Shown here: piece after piece, positions 1 to 7,572 of the stretch
How the letters are laid out: each line of letters starts with the position of its first letter
Numbering within the stretch: position 1 is the stretch's first letter
Assembly: GCF_040675535.1 (NCBI RefSeq)
Contig: NZ_JBFAPC010000010.1
Span: 1-62,016 of the forward strand
Direction: 5' to 3'
Origin: Patulibacter sp040675535
GTDB lineage: Bacteria > Actinomycetota > Thermoleophilia > Solirubrobacterales > Solirubrobacteraceae
DNA length: 62,016 bases
Notes under the pieces: model-generated
Database searches by the model: none
What the model was told of the DNA's origin: nothing
Seen by the model: the letters and a program-made list of their open reading frames with translations, nothing else
Translations under genes and position numbers: made by a program

Positions 1-768
1 GCCCCGTGCCGCGCCGCCCGCCGGCACGACCCAGCCGCCGAGCACATGCGGGCCGTCGGCGAGCAGCAACGGCCGGCTGGTCCCGACGGCGCCGGCGACC
101 GCGAGGGCCGCCCGCTCGAGCTCGCCGGGATCCCCCGCCGACCAGCAGACGAACGCGAGCTGCGGGCCGGTCAGCACGTGGCCGAGCGCGCGCTCGGCCG
201 CCCCGCGGTCGACCGGCTCGCCCGCCAGCAGGGCGCGGGCCACGTCGGCGCGGACGATCGCCGCGCGGCGCTGCCGCCGCTCGCGCTCGGCGACGTGCTC
301 GGCGCCGACCCGCGCGGAGACCATGTCGATGTAGCGGAAGCTGAAGTCCGCGGTCTGCCGCAGCGCGACGACGAGCCGGTCGCGGTCGGGGATCGCCTCG
401 GCCAGCGCGGTGCTCCAGCGGCCCCAGAAGTACGCGTGCCCGAGCCGGTAGAAGCGCAGCGTCGCGTCGACCCCGCCGCCGCGCGCCGCCATCCGCCGGG
501 CGTGCTCGAGCGCGGCGACCGGCGCCTCGGTCGCCTCGACCGGGATCCCGTGGCGGATCATCGAGATGATCGCCTCGGCGTTGGACGCGCACGACGCGTG
601 CGTGACCCCGGCGATGTCCGGGTCCTCCGCGATCTCCGGGATCTGGGCGGCGAGGTCGTCGAACATCTCCTGCGAGACGACGTCGAGCTGCGCCGACCAC
701 GCGGTGGCGAGCGCGCGGACCTCGGGGATGGTGGCCCCGGGGGCCGGCTCGTCGTGGGTCGCCGTCAC
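1..768 (-). CDS. PucR/CdaR-type transcriptional regulator, N-terminal part (cut by window edge)
   Basis: The minus-strand frame is open from a GTG at 768 to base 1 (256 codons, no stop), so the gene continues outside the window. The N-terminal part is all-alpha, with a helix resembling the RsbRD/PucR-like sensory region (LRFYRLGHAYFWGRWSTAL, about residue 115), followed by RRQRRAAIVRADVARALLAGE and the start of a GGDEF-like domain (TGPQLAFVCWS). This is the layout of PucR-family activators, whose helix-turn-helix lies at the C-terminus, here missing. The ligand cannot be told. It is divergent from the universal stress protein gene. Family moderately sure; start codon inferred from the end of a stop-containing upstream frame. 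Confidence 0.6.
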   Translation of the reverse strand, partial: MTATHDEPAPGATIPEVRALATAWSAQLDVVSQEMFDDLAAQIPEIAEDPDIAGVTHASCASNAEAIISMIRHGIPVEATEAPVAALEHARRMAARGGGVDATLRFYRLGHAYFWGRWSTALAEAIPDRDRLVVALRQTADFSFRYIDMVSARVGAEHVAERERRQRRAAIVRADVARALLAGEPVDRGAAERALGHVLTGPQLAFVCWSAGDPGELERAALAVAGAVGTSRPLLLADGPHVLGGWVVPAGGAARG

Positions 769-910
769 GACGCCGAGCCTCGCAGGTCCGCGGCGGCGCA
801 ACCGATCCCCGCGGCGGTCCCCCCGCTCGTATGCTCGCCCGGACCCGGGGCGCCGCGTCGTCGCCCCGGCGGCCGCGCGTCGCGACCGGACCAACGATCA
901 GGAGACGCCG

Positions 911-1363
911 GTGCACAGCTCGATACTCGTGGGGACCGACGGCTCGGGGACGGCCGCGGAGGCCGTCGCCGCCGCCGCGAGGCTCGCCGCGGCAATGGAC
1001 GCCCGGCTCACGATCGTCTCGGCGTTCGCGCCGGTGCCGCGCAGCCGGCTGCGGGCCGAGGCCCAGCAGGCGCCGTCCGACGTCGAGTGGACCGTCAACG
1101 CGCGGGAGGACGTCGAGGCGCTGCTGGAGACCGCGAAGGCGGCGGCCCTGGGCGCCGGCGCGACGAAGGTCCGCACCGCGGCGCGCGAGGGCGACCCGGC
1201 GACCGGGATCCTCGACGTCGCCGACGAGCTGCACTGCGACCTCATCGTCGTCGGCAACCGCGGCATGACGGGCGGGGGCGGGCGCCGGTTCCTGCTCGGC
1301 GCGGTCCCCGACAAGATCAGCCACCACGCGCCCTGCTCGGTGCTGATCGTCGCGACGACCTGA
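911..1363 (+). CDS. Universal stress protein (UspA family)
   Basis: A 150-aa single Usp domain. The N-terminus VHSSILVGTDGSGTAAEAV has the beta1-Asp-Gly-Ser nucleotide pocket, and the C-terminal VVGNRGMTGGGG...LLGAVPDKISHHAPCSVLIV has the family loop. The second part of the ATP motif is unusual: the usual G-x2-G-x9-G-S/T is lengthened by two residues and ends in Gly-Ala, so ATP binding may be altered. Start chosen at GTG 911 because AGGAGA lies about six bases upstream; the frame is open further up but those residues have no domain character. Cytosolic stress protein; partner unknown. Confidence 0.85.
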   Translation: MHSSILVGTDGSGTAAEAVAAAARLAAAMDARLTIVSAFAPVPRSRLRAEAQQAPSDVEWTVNAREDVEALLETAKAAALGAGATKVRTAAREGDPATGILDVADELHCDLIVVGNRGMTGGGGRRFLLGAVPDKISHHAPCSVLIVATT

Positions 1364-1396
1364 GGACCTGAGGCCACCGCCACGTGGAGGCGCCGG

Positions 1397-2647
1397 CTAG
1401 CCCTCGACCCCGGCGATCTTGCGCTGCAGCGCCGCGCGCTCCGCGGCGTTGGCGCAGCGGTCGACCGCCTCGCGCAGCGCGGTCCGGGCGTCGTCCGGGC
1501 GGCCGAGCCGGATCAGCAGCTCCCCGCGGACGGCGGGGAGCAGGTGGGTGCCCGCGAGGTCCCCACCCGCGGCGATCTCGTCGACGATCTGGAGGCCGGC
1601 CCGCGGACCGGAGGCCATCGCGACCGCGACCGCGCGGTTGAGCGCGACGATCGGCGACGGGGCCAGCCGCCCGAGGGCCTCGTAGAGGAGCACGATCCGC
1701 GCCCAGTCCGTGTCGGCGACCGACGGCGCGACGGCGTGACACGCGGCGATCGACGCCTGCAGGCCGTACGGACCCAGCCCGCGCCCGTCCCCGGTGGCCC
1801 GGGCCAGGGCCGCCCTCCCGCGACGGATCGCCGCGTGGTCCCACCGCCGGCGGTCCTGGTCCTCGAGCAGCACGGGGCGGCCGTCGCCGTCGACCCGGGC
1901 GGGGAAGCGCGCCGCGGTGAGTTCCAGCAGGGCGAGCAGCCCGAAGGCCTCGGACTCCGGCGCGATCCGCACGAGCACGCGGGCCAGCCGGCGCGCCTCA
2001 TCGGCGAGGTCCCGGCGGATCCACTCCTCGCCCTCCGACGCGGAGGAGCCCTCCGTGAAGATCAGGTATACGACGTGGAGGACCGCCCCGAGCCGCCCGT
2101 CGAGCTCGTCGCGGTCCGGCACCGCGAACGGCACGCGGGCGGCGGCGAGCGTCTTCTTCGCGCGGGTGATGCGGGCCTGGATGGTCGGGACCGGGACCAG
2201 GAACGCCCGCGCGATCTCGTTCGTGGTGAGCCCGCCGACGATGCGGAGCGTCAGCGCGATCCGCGCCTCGCTCGTCAGGACGGGGTGGCAGGTCGTGAAC
2301 ATCAGCGCGAGGACGTCGTCGTCGATCGCGCTGTCATCGAACAGGGCGTCCACGCCGGGCTCGCTCTCGGTCAGGTCCCGGGCCAGGACGGCGTAGCGGT
2401 CGTCCCGCGCGGAGCGCCGGCGGAACGCGTCGATGGCCCGGCGCCGACCGGTCGTGAGCAGCCAGCCGGCAGGCTCGGCCGGCACGCCGTCGACCGACCA
2501 GGACACCAGGGCCTCCGCGAGCGCCTCCTGTGCGACGTCCTCGGCCAGCGAGAAGTCGCCCGTGAACCGCGCGAGCGCGCCGACGATGCGGGCGGACTCC
2601 GTGCGCCACACCGCCTCGACGGCGCCGCGCGATCCCGGGCTGCTCAT
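1397..2647 (-). CDS. ECF RNA polymerase sigma factor, ECF42 type with C-terminal extension
   Basis: 416 aa, much longer than a classic ECF factor (about 200 aa). Sigma region 2 (RIVGALARFTGDFSLAEDVA then WLLTTGRRRAIDAFRRR, about residues 18-85) and region 4 (LRIVGGLTTNEIARAFLV...IQARITRAKKTL, about 130-170) are followed by a DUF6596/TPR-like extension (VVYLIFTEGSSASEG, then a helical C-terminal half). This extension and the directly upstream DGPF protein gene (7-bp gap) define group ECF42. Known for the group: no anti-sigma factor, and the extension is needed for activity. It likely transcribes its own operon (see promoter at 3122-3148). Stop TAG next to the convergent stress protein gene. 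Confidence 0.88.
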   Translation of the reverse strand: MSSPGSRGAVEAVWRTESARIVGALARFTGDFSLAEDVAQEALAEALVSWSVDGVPAEPAGWLLTTGRRRAIDAFRRRSARDDRYAVLARDLTESEPGVDALFDDSAIDDDVLALMFTTCHPVLTSEARIALTLRIVGGLTTNEIARAFLVPVPTIQARITRAKKTLAAARVPFAVPDRDELDGRLGAVLHVVYLIFTEGSSASEGEEWIRRDLADEARRLARVLVRIAPESEAFGLLALLELTAARFPARVDGDGRPVLLEDQDRRRWDHAAIRRGRAALARATGDGRGLGPYGLQASIAACHAVAPSVADTDWARIVLLYEALGRLAPSPIVALNRAVAVAMASGPRAGLQIVDEIAAGGDLAGTHLLPAVRGELLIRLGRPDDARTALREAVDRCANAAERAALQRKIAGVEG

Positions 2648-2654
2648 CGCGGGC

Positions 2655-3074
2655 TCAGAGCTGCCCGGTCTGCTCGCGCCACGCGCGCTCCTTCTGGATC
2701 CACTCGTTGTCCTGCGGGAACTCGTCGATCGTGGTCACGCGCCGGATCTCGGTCTTGCTGCCCGCGGTCAGCGGCGCGCGCTTGGCCCACTCGACGGCCT
2801 CCTGCTTCGACGCCACGTCGAGGATGTAGTACCCGGCGAAGAGCTCCTTCGTCTCGCCGTACGGGCCGTCGGTGACGACCGGCGTCTCGCCGCTGAAGTC
2901 GACGACGACGGTGTCCTCCGGGGTGTCCAGGCCCTCGGCGGCGAGCAGGACGCCGGCGCGGATCAGCTGGTCGTTGAAGCGCCCCACCGCGTCGAGGATC
3001 TCCGCGAAGTCGCCGCCCATGATGGTCGCGAGCGACTCGTCCGTCGGACGCATGATGAGCATGTACTTGGCCAT
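2655..3074 (-). CDS. YciI-related DGPF-domain protein
   Basis: 139 aa. The N-terminal MAKYMLIMRPTDES and central VTDGPYGETKELFAGYYIL match the YCII/DGPF fold; the DGPF signature reads DGPY here. The start is fixed by AAGGAG eight bases before ATG 3074, although the frame is open far upstream. It heads the operon with the ECF42 sigma gene. DGPF proteins are the standard genomic partners of ECF42 factors; their biochemical role is unsettled, so none is assigned. Cytosolic. Confidence 0.88.
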   Translation of the reverse strand: MAKYMLIMRPTDESLATIMGGDFAEILDAVGRFNDQLIRAGVLLAAEGLDTPEDTVVVDFSGETPVVTDGPYGETKELFAGYYILDVASKQEAVEWAKRAPLTAGSKTEIRRVTTIDEFPQDNEWIQKERAWREQTGQL

Positions 3075-3121
3075 GTCGTTCTCCTTGGTTCCGTGAGGCC
3101 CGGTCGACCTCTCACCCGGTG

Positions 3122-3148
3122 GTCGAACGGGGAGAGCGTAGATCGACA
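3122..3148 (-). promoter_or_regulatory. Putative ECF42-dependent promoter of the DGPF-sigma operon
   Basis: On the minus strand, TGTCGA (3148-3143) is followed after 17 bases by CGAC (3125-3122), about 48 bases before the DGPF start codon. This matches the bipartite signature reported for ECF42 targets (TGTCGA at -35, CGA/TC at -10) as I recall it. It would make the sigma factor autoregulatory. Confidence 0.55.
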
Positions 3149-3228
3149 CGGGCGCGGGAACCCTCCGGATCCGTCGCCGCGCGACCGGCCCCCCGACCGC
3201 GGAGCGCGGCTCGACTACCGTTGACCGC

Positions 3229-3882
3229 GTGGCGCTCAGAGCCCTGATCGCGGAGGACCAGGTGCTGCTGCGCTCCGGGATCGCGCGGCTGCTCGGCGAC
3301 GCCGGGATCGACGTCGTCGCGCAGGCCGGCGACGCGGAGGACCTGATGCGCAAGGTCCGCGCCCACAAGCCGGACATCGCGATCGTCGACGTCCAGATGC
3401 CGCCGGACCACACCGACGACGGCCTGCGGGCGGCGGTGGCGATCCGCGCCGAGCTGCCGGACACCGCGGTCCTCGTCCTGTCGCAGTTCCTCGAGGAGCG
3501 CTACGCGCTGGACCTCGTCGGCGACGACCCCCGCGGCGTCGGCTACCTCCTGAAGGACCGCGTGATCGACGTCGACGCGTTCGTCGCCGCGGTGCGCCGC
3601 ATCGCCGGCGGCGGGTCGGTCCTCGATCCGCAGGTCGTCGCGCTGATGGTCGGCCGCCGCCGCGCCGGCGACCCGCTCGACGCGCTGACGCCCCGCGAGC
3701 GCGAGGTCCTGGGGCTGATGGCGGAGGGCAACTCCAACCGCGGGATCGCCGAGACGCTCGGCGTCGGCGCCGCGGCGGTCGAGAAGCACTCGACGCGGAT
3801 CTTCCAGAAGCTCGGCCTCGGCACGGAGCCGACCGAGCACCGCCGCGTGATGGCGGTCCTGACGTACCTGCGGGCGGGGTGA
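3229..3882 (+). CDS. LuxR/NarL-family response regulator
   Basis: 217 aa. Receiver domain: acidic pair in LIAEDQ, phospho-acceptor Asp in IAIVDVQMPP (about residue 54), conserved Lys in GYLLKDR (about 105). C-terminal HTH: LTPREREVLGLMAEGNSNRGIAETLGV...VEKHSTRIFQKLGL (about 150-205). GTG start; the alternative is none. Its likely kinase is the PAS/HisKA_3 kinase at 4471-5559, separated only by the repeat array and a small membrane protein, encoded convergently. Its GTGA end overlaps a repeat-encoded frame (see 3879-4175). Confidence 0.9.
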   Translation: MALRALIAEDQVLLRSGIARLLGDAGIDVVAQAGDAEDLMRKVRAHKPDIAIVDVQMPPDHTDDGLRAAVAIRAELPDTAVLVLSQFLEERYALDLVGDDPRGVGYLLKDRVIDVDAFVAAVRRIAGGGSVLDPQVVALMVGRRRAGDPLDALTPREREVLGLMAEGNSNRGIAETLGVGAAAVEKHSTRIFQKLGLGTEPTEHRRVMAVLTYLRAG

Positions 3883-4175
3883 CGGCGGCGCGGCGGTCGG
3901 TCGCATCGAGTTCGGCACCTCAGGGGTACGGACGTCGACGCGCGGCCGCACCACTGGCGGCGCGGCGGTCGGTCGCATCGAGTTCGGTACCTCAGGGGTA
4001 CGGACGTCGACGCGCGGCCGCACCACTGGCGACGCGGCGGTCGGTCGCATCGAGTTCGGCACCTCAGGGGTACGGACGTCGACGCGCGCCACGCGGCCCG
4101 GTGCCGCGCGTGCGTCCCCGCGTCAGAGGGTCCCGGTCGACAGCCCCATGGCCGCGGCGATCGGGTAGCCGATGA
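3879..4175 (+). other. Open frame through the 72-bp repeat array (doubtful CDS, 98 codons)
   Basis: A GTG at 3879 overlaps the stop of the response regulator (GTGA), giving a possible coupled 98-aa product with three 24-residue repeats containing RRSVASSSAPQGYGRRR. The opposite strand is open too, because the unit is a multiple of three. The Arg/Ser/Ala composition is typical of non-coding GC-rich DNA, so I do not count it as a gene. Confidence 0.2.
3885..4089. repeat. 72-bp direct tandem repeat, nearly three copies
   Basis: Units begin near 3891, 3963 and 4035 and differ by single bases (GGCACC or GGTACC in the middle; GGCGGCG or GGCGACG at a junction). Each holds CACCTCAGGGGTAC, which in the second copy becomes the dyad GTACC-TCAGG-GGTAC, and the palindrome CGTCGACG. 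The array fills the gap between the response regulator and the convergent membrane protein gene. Function unknown; could be a minisatellite or a set of protein-binding sites. Confidence 0.9.
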
Positions 4176-4461
4176 TCGCGATCCAGACGGTGCCGGCGAG
4201 CAGCAGCAGGTAGTCGGCGCGCAGCCGGCCCGGCGCGGGGCCGTCCGGGCGGGCCGAGATCCGGATCACGGCGAGCACGAGGGCGATCGCGACCGCGGCC
4301 GCCACGATCGCGAGGCCCCAGGCGGCGGGCTCGGTGTCGTCCTCCGGGCCCGCGAGCAGGACGAGGTGGAAGACCACCCCCGCGAGGACCGACCCGAGGG
4401 TGAGGATCCAGGCCGGGGAGCGGACGACGGCCGGCTTCTCGGGCAGCTCGGGGGCGGACAC
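4123..4461 (-). CDS. Small membrane protein, three predicted helices
   Basis: 112 aa. Hydrophobic stretches at about residues 18-37 (ILTLGSVLAGVVFHLVLLAG), 48-66 (LAIVAAAVAIALVLAVI) and 85-104 (LLLLAGTVWIAIIGYPIAAA), with a Pro/Glu-rich cytosolic start. It lies 9 bp downstream of the histidine kinase gene on the same strand, so it is probably co-transcribed and may be an accessory membrane partner. I do not recognise a family. Confidence 0.65.
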   Translation of the reverse strand: MSAPELPEKPAVVRSPAWILTLGSVLAGVVFHLVLLAGPEDDTEPAAWGLAIVAAAVAIALVLAVIRISARPDGPAPGRLRADYLLLLAGTVWIAIIGYPIAAAMGLSTGTL

Positions 4462-4470
4462 GCCCGGAAC

Positions 4471-5559
4471 CTAGCGGCTCGCCCGCGGCAGGCGCGCGGT
4501 CAGACGGGTGCCGGCGGGGTCGTCGTCCGCGACGACGAGGACGCCGCCGATCGCCTCGACGCGGTCAGCGAGGCCCTGCAGCCCGCCGCCGGGGCGCGCG
4601 ACCGCGCCGCCGCGGCCGTCGTCGCGGACGACCACGAGCAGCGCGCCGTCCTCCTCCCGGACCTCGACCTCCGCCCGCGCCGCTCCTGCGTGCTTCGCCA
4701 CGTTGGCCAGCGCCTCGGCGATCACGAAGTACGCGGTCGCCTCCACCCGGGGCGACCAGCGGGCGTCGGGCACGTCGACCGTCACGGGCAGCGGGCTGCG
4801 AGCGGTCAGCGACTGGACGGCCGCCGCCAGCCCGCGGTTGGTGAGGATCGACGGGTGGATGCCGGCGACGAGGTCCCGCAGCTCGGCGATCGTGGCGCGC
4901 GCCTCGCCGACGGCGTCCTGCAGGGTCCGCCGCGCCGCGGCCGGGTCCCGCTCGAGGTCCCCGATCCCCTGCTGGACGCCGAGGGCGACGTTCATCAGCC
5001 GCTGCTGGGCGCCGTCGTGGAGGTCCCGCCCGAGCCGCCGGCGCTCGTCGTCCGCGGCGGCGACGATCCGGGCGCGCGACGCGTCGACCGCGTCGGCGCG
5101 CGCCCGCTCGACGGCCTCGCGGCGGCGAACGGCCTCCGCCTCCCGCCGCTCGGTCTCGTCGCGGAAGACCACGACCGCCCCGCGGCCGGCGCCCGTCGGG
5201 AACGGCGCCGAGCTGTACGACACGGGGACGAGCGAGCCGTCGCGGCGGACGAACCAGTCCTCCTCCACGCGCACGGTCTCACCGGTCGTGCGGGGCCGCA
5301 GCAGCGGGCACTCGTCCTCGGGGAACGGCGTGCCGTCGGGGCGGTGGTGGTGGATCGTCGCGTGGCTCGGGCGCCCAAGCAGGCCGGCCTCGTCGAAGCC
5401 GAGGATCGCCAGCGCGGCGGGGTTCGCGAAGCCCACGCGCCCCTCGTGGTCGACCACGTAGACGGCCTCGCCGACGCTCTGGAGCAGCGCGGTGAGCGCC
5501 ATCGGGGGCGGGGCGGCGCCCGATTCCGCGAACCAGGCGCCGGGCGGACCGGCGGGCAT
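4471..5559 (-). CDS. PAS-domain sensor histidine kinase (HisKA_3, NarL type)
   Basis: 362 aa, no membrane segment. PAS domain at about 20-135 (VGEAVYVVDHEGRVGFANPAALAI...VSYSSAPF), then a coiled linker of Arg/Ala/Glu, the HisKA_3 box DDERRRLGRDLHDGAQQRL with the phospho-His at about residue 180, and an HATPase domain with N box EALANVAKHA, G1 DDGRGG and a Gly-rich lid (GGGLQGLADRVEAIGG). A cytosolic redox or ligand sensor is likely. The probable partner is the response regulator at 3229-3882. The following small membrane protein is 9 bp away. Confidence 0.87.
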   Translation of the reverse strand: MPAGPPGAWFAESGAAPPPMALTALLQSVGEAVYVVDHEGRVGFANPAALAILGFDEAGLLGRPSHATIHHHRPDGTPFPEDECPLLRPRTTGETVRVEEDWFVRRDGSLVPVSYSSAPFPTGAGRGAVVVFRDETERREAEAVRRREAVERARADAVDASRARIVAAADDERRRLGRDLHDGAQQRLMNVALGVQQGIGDLERDPAAARRTLQDAVGEARATIAELRDLVAGIHPSILTNRGLAAAVQSLTARSPLPVTVDVPDARWSPRVEATAYFVIAEALANVAKHAGAARAEVEVREEDGALLVVVRDDGRGGAVARPGGGLQGLADRVEAIGGVLVVADDDPAGTRLTARLPRASR

Positions 5560-5598
5560 CGCCCGAGCCTACGGGGCGCGGACGGAACGGGGCGGATC

Positions 5599-5636
5599 GT
5601 GTCGGGTTCGACACGGGATCGCTTTGGGATTACCAT
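5599..5636 (+). promoter_or_regulatory. Promoter and dyad operator of the Xre-RES module
   Basis: The perfect dyad GTGTCG-GGTT-CGACAC (5599-5614) overlaps a -35-like TCGACA (5608-5613); a -10-like TACCAT follows after 17 bases (5631-5636), placing transcription start only a few bases before ATG 5648. A dyad in this place is what an autorepressing Xre antitoxin would bind; binding is inferred. Confidence 0.5.
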
Positions 5637-5647
5637 GTGATCCAGTC

Positions 5648-6040
5648 ATGGCCACCGTCACGCAGCCCCGTCCCGACCTCGACGCGCACCGGCACGCCAT
5701 GCGCGCGGACGTCGACGTCGTGGCCCGCGAGGTCCGCGATCTGCTCGGCGCGCGGCTGGGCGCCTACGTCGCGGGAGTGGGTGAGACGCGCGCGCTGCAC
5801 GAGTGGGCCGAGGGCGCGCGCACCCCGAGTGCCGACGCGCAGCGGCGGCTCCGCCTGGCCCTCCAGATCGCGACGATGATCGCCGCGACGGACGGGACCC
5901 AGACGGCCCAGGCGTGGTTCCAGGGGCTGAACCCGCAGCTCGACGACCGCTCGCCGGCGCGCCTGATCCGCGAGGGCGCGCTCGACGAGGTCGGCGGCCA
6001 GGTCGTCGCCGCGGCGCGCGCGTTCGTCGTCGGCGGCTGA
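5648..6040 (+). CDS. Antitoxin of Xre/MbcA/ParS type (partner of RES toxin)
   Basis: 130 aa. The N-terminal region is a helix-turn-helix-like segment (VAREVRDLLGARLGAYVAGV...LHEWAEGARTPSADAQRRLRLAL), followed by the C-terminal helical toxin-binding segment with AQAWFQGLNPQLDDRSPARLI and a Val/Gly tail. That WFQGLNPQLDDRSP block is the DUF2384 signature. Start chosen at ATG 5648 just behind the dyad operator. Its stop overlaps the toxin start (TGATG), so the two are translated together. Known for the family: the C-terminus plugs the RES active site. Confidence 0.85.
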   Translation: MATVTQPRPDLDAHRHAMRADVDVVAREVRDLLGARLGAYVAGVGETRALHEWAEGARTPSADAQRRLRLALQIATMIAATDGTQTAQAWFQGLNPQLDDRSPARLIREGALDEVGGQVVAAARAFVVGG

Positions 6041-6507
6041 TGGCCGAGCCGGACGTCGCGATCCCCACCGGCCGGCTGCACCGGCTGGCCCGCCGGCCGG
6101 ACCCGTGGGCGTGGCCGGACTGGGCCTTCGCCGGTCCGGACGGGACGTTCGGCAACCGCTACGACGACCCGCAGTCGGAGTACCGCGTGCTCTACGCGGG
6201 CTCGGACCGCCTGACCTGCTTCCTCGAGACGCTCGCGCGGTTCCGGCCCGATCCACACGTGCTGGCCGTGGAGATCGCCCCGGACCCGCGCGACGGCGAC
6301 TTCCCGACCGCGCCTGCCGGGCAGGTGCCCGTGACGTGGGTGGACGGCCGCGCGATCGGCACGATCGAGGTGACGTGGCCGTTCACCGACGTCGGCACGC
6401 GCGCCGCGCTCGCCCACCTGCGCGACGCGCTGCCCGACCTCATCGTCCGCCACGGGCTCGACGACCTCGACGGGGCGATCGAGCTGTTCGGGCTCGCGCT
6501 GGCCTGA
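6040..6507 (+). CDS. RES-domain toxin (NAD+-degrading, MbcT-like)
   Basis: 155 aa. The RES pocket residues are visible as LHRLARR (Arg), FGNRYDDPQSEYRVLYAG (Arg-Tyr) and LETLARFRPDP (Glu), spread over residues 9-80. Family members split NAD+ by phosphorolysis or hydrolysis and kill the cell unless bound by the Xre antitoxin, which is encoded directly upstream with a one-base overlap. Length is normal for the family. It is followed by a decayed oxidoreductase end (6529-6680), suggesting that the module sits at a rearrangement point. Confidence 0.85.
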   Translation: MAEPDVAIPTGRLHRLARRPDPWAWPDWAFAGPDGTFGNRYDDPQSEYRVLYAGSDRLTCFLETLARFRPDPHVLAVEIAPDPRDGDFPTAPAGQVPVTWVDGRAIGTIEVTWPFTDVGTRAALAHLRDALPDLIVRHGLDDLDGAIELFGLALA

Positions 6508-6528
6508 GCACCAGCCACCGACGATCGG

Positions 6529-6680
6529 CCGAGCAGGGCGACCCCGAGCACGGCGTCTGGTCGATCGGGCTCGTCCAAGGACTGATCCACGACATCCCGA
6601 CCTGCGCCGAGCTCGTCGAGCGGATGATCGCCGAAGCCGACGAGCTCATCCGCGGACGACGCAGCACGCTCATCGCGTAG
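6529..6680 (+). pseudogene. 3' remnant of a nitronate monooxygenase (2-nitropropane dioxygenase) gene
   Basis: About 50 codons ending in TAG read GDPEHGVWSIGLVQGLIHDI then PTCAELVERMIAEADELI. This is the usual C-terminus of NAD(P)H-dependent flavin oxidoreductases (G-Q-x-V-G-L-I-x-D-I-P-T-x-A-E-L-V-E-R). Nothing of the TIM-barrel body precedes it; the upstream DNA belongs to the RES toxin. It therefore looks like what was left after the toxin module replaced the gene body. Confidence 0.7.
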
Positions 6681-6999
6681 GGGGCGCCGCCAGCAGCGTC
6701 GCTCGGGCCCGCTCGCACTCGTCGGCGGCCCGCAGCAGCGCGTCGCCGAGGCGAGCGATCGCGTCCATCTCGGGCTCCGGGTGCCCGGCGCCGAGCTCCC
6801 GCGTCGCGCCCTGGAGCGTCCGGAGCGTCGCCTCGAGGACGCCGAGGATCGCGATAGCCGGCGGCGGGTCCGCCGGCCGCTCCCGGACCTCGGTCTCGAG
6901 CCCGCGCGCGGCGAGCATCAGGTCGCACGCGGCGTCGAACACCCGATCCACCGGCGGGCCCTGCCGCTCCCGGGTCAGCCACGTGCGCACGGTCACCAT
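6670..6999 (-). CDS. Hypothetical protein, helical
   Basis: 109 aa starting at ATG 6999 (MVTVRTWLTRERQGPPVDRV). Mostly amphipathic helices rich in Ala, Arg and Glu, with no membrane segment and no Cys pair. The frame is open to 7416, but residues upstream look non-coding and would run through the divergent dyad. Its last 11 bases overlap the nitronate monooxygenase remnant. No family recognised. Divergent from the GreA-like gene. Confidence 0.5.
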   Translation of the reverse strand: MVTVRTWLTRERQGPPVDRVFDAACDLMLAARGLETEVRERPADPPPAIAILGVLEATLRTLQGATRELGAGHPEPEMDAIARLGDALLRAADECERARATLLAAPPTR

Positions 7000-7042
7000 G
7001 CCTCGAGCGTGCCGGTCGCGCGCCCCGAGGACCATGGTGGTT

Positions 7043-7073
7043 CCCCGCCATTCCGGGTCCCCAGATGGCGGGG
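7043..7073. promoter_or_regulatory. Dyad in divergent promoter region
   Basis: Perfect 9-bp arms CCCCGCCAT and ATGGCGGGG (7043-7051, 7065-7073) with 13 bases between, midway between two divergent start codons (6999 and 7117). A likely operator shared by both transcription units; the regulator, possibly the NarL factor at 8573, is not known. Confidence 0.5.
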
Positions 7074-7116
7074 AGCAGCCATGGCGCCGGGCCCGCCCGC
7101 CCACCAGGCTGGGGGC

Positions 7117-7572
7117 ATGCCTCAGACGTTGTTGCCCAGGGACCAGGCGCTGCTCGTCACGAAGCCCGGATTCGACGCCCTGGTCGCCCGGCTCGCGGAG
7201 CTCCGGGAGGCCCGGGAGCGCGCCGCCGGCACCGACCCGGCCCCGGGCGACGACACCGCCGAGCTGACGGACCGGATCATCCTCGTGGAGACCGCCCTCG
7301 CCCGCGCGGTGATCGCCCACGGTGCCCGCCACGGGTACGCCCTGGCGGCCGTCGGCACGGTCGTCGAGGTCGACGACGGCGCGCGCCCGTGCGCCTACCG
7401 GCTCGTCCTCCTCCACGACGAGGGCGACGACACGGCCGCCACCCCGGTGTCGGTGCTGTCGCCGGTCGGCGCCGCCCTCATGGGCCGCGCCGTCGGCGAC
7501 GCCGTGGAGATCGCGTTGCCGAACCGGCGACTCCGGTCGCTGCTCGTGCGCCGCATCCGGGACGACGCATGA
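7117..7572 (+). CDS. GreA/GreB C-terminal-domain-like protein
   Basis: 151 aa. Residues 5-65 form a helical hairpin like the Gre coiled coil (FDALVARLAELREARERA ... ELTDRIILVETALARAVI), and 75-148 match the FKBP-like Gre C-domain (VGTVVEVDD ... VSVLSPVGAALMGRAVGDAV). The acidic tip residues typical of true GreA are not evident, so it may be an Rnk/GreA-like RNA polymerase secondary-channel regulator rather than a cleavage factor. Its stop overlaps the kinase start (ATGA), forming an operon with the two-component pair. Confidence 0.7.
   Translation: MPQTLLPRDQALLVTKPGFDALVARLAELREARERAAGTDPAPGDDTAELTDRIILVETALARAVIAHGARHGYALAAVGTVVEVDDGARPCAYRLVLLHDEGDDTAATPVSVLSPVGAALMGRAVGDAVEIALPNRRLRSLLVRRIRDDA

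Noticed and set aside
46..1371. Long plus-strand frame of 441 codons at the left edge
   Set aside because: Composition is Arg/Pro/Ala/Gly without domains; it is the antisense shadow of the PucR-type gene and runs through the stress protein gene in another frame.
3885..4089. CRISPR array
   Set aside because: The 72-bp units are contiguous without spacers.
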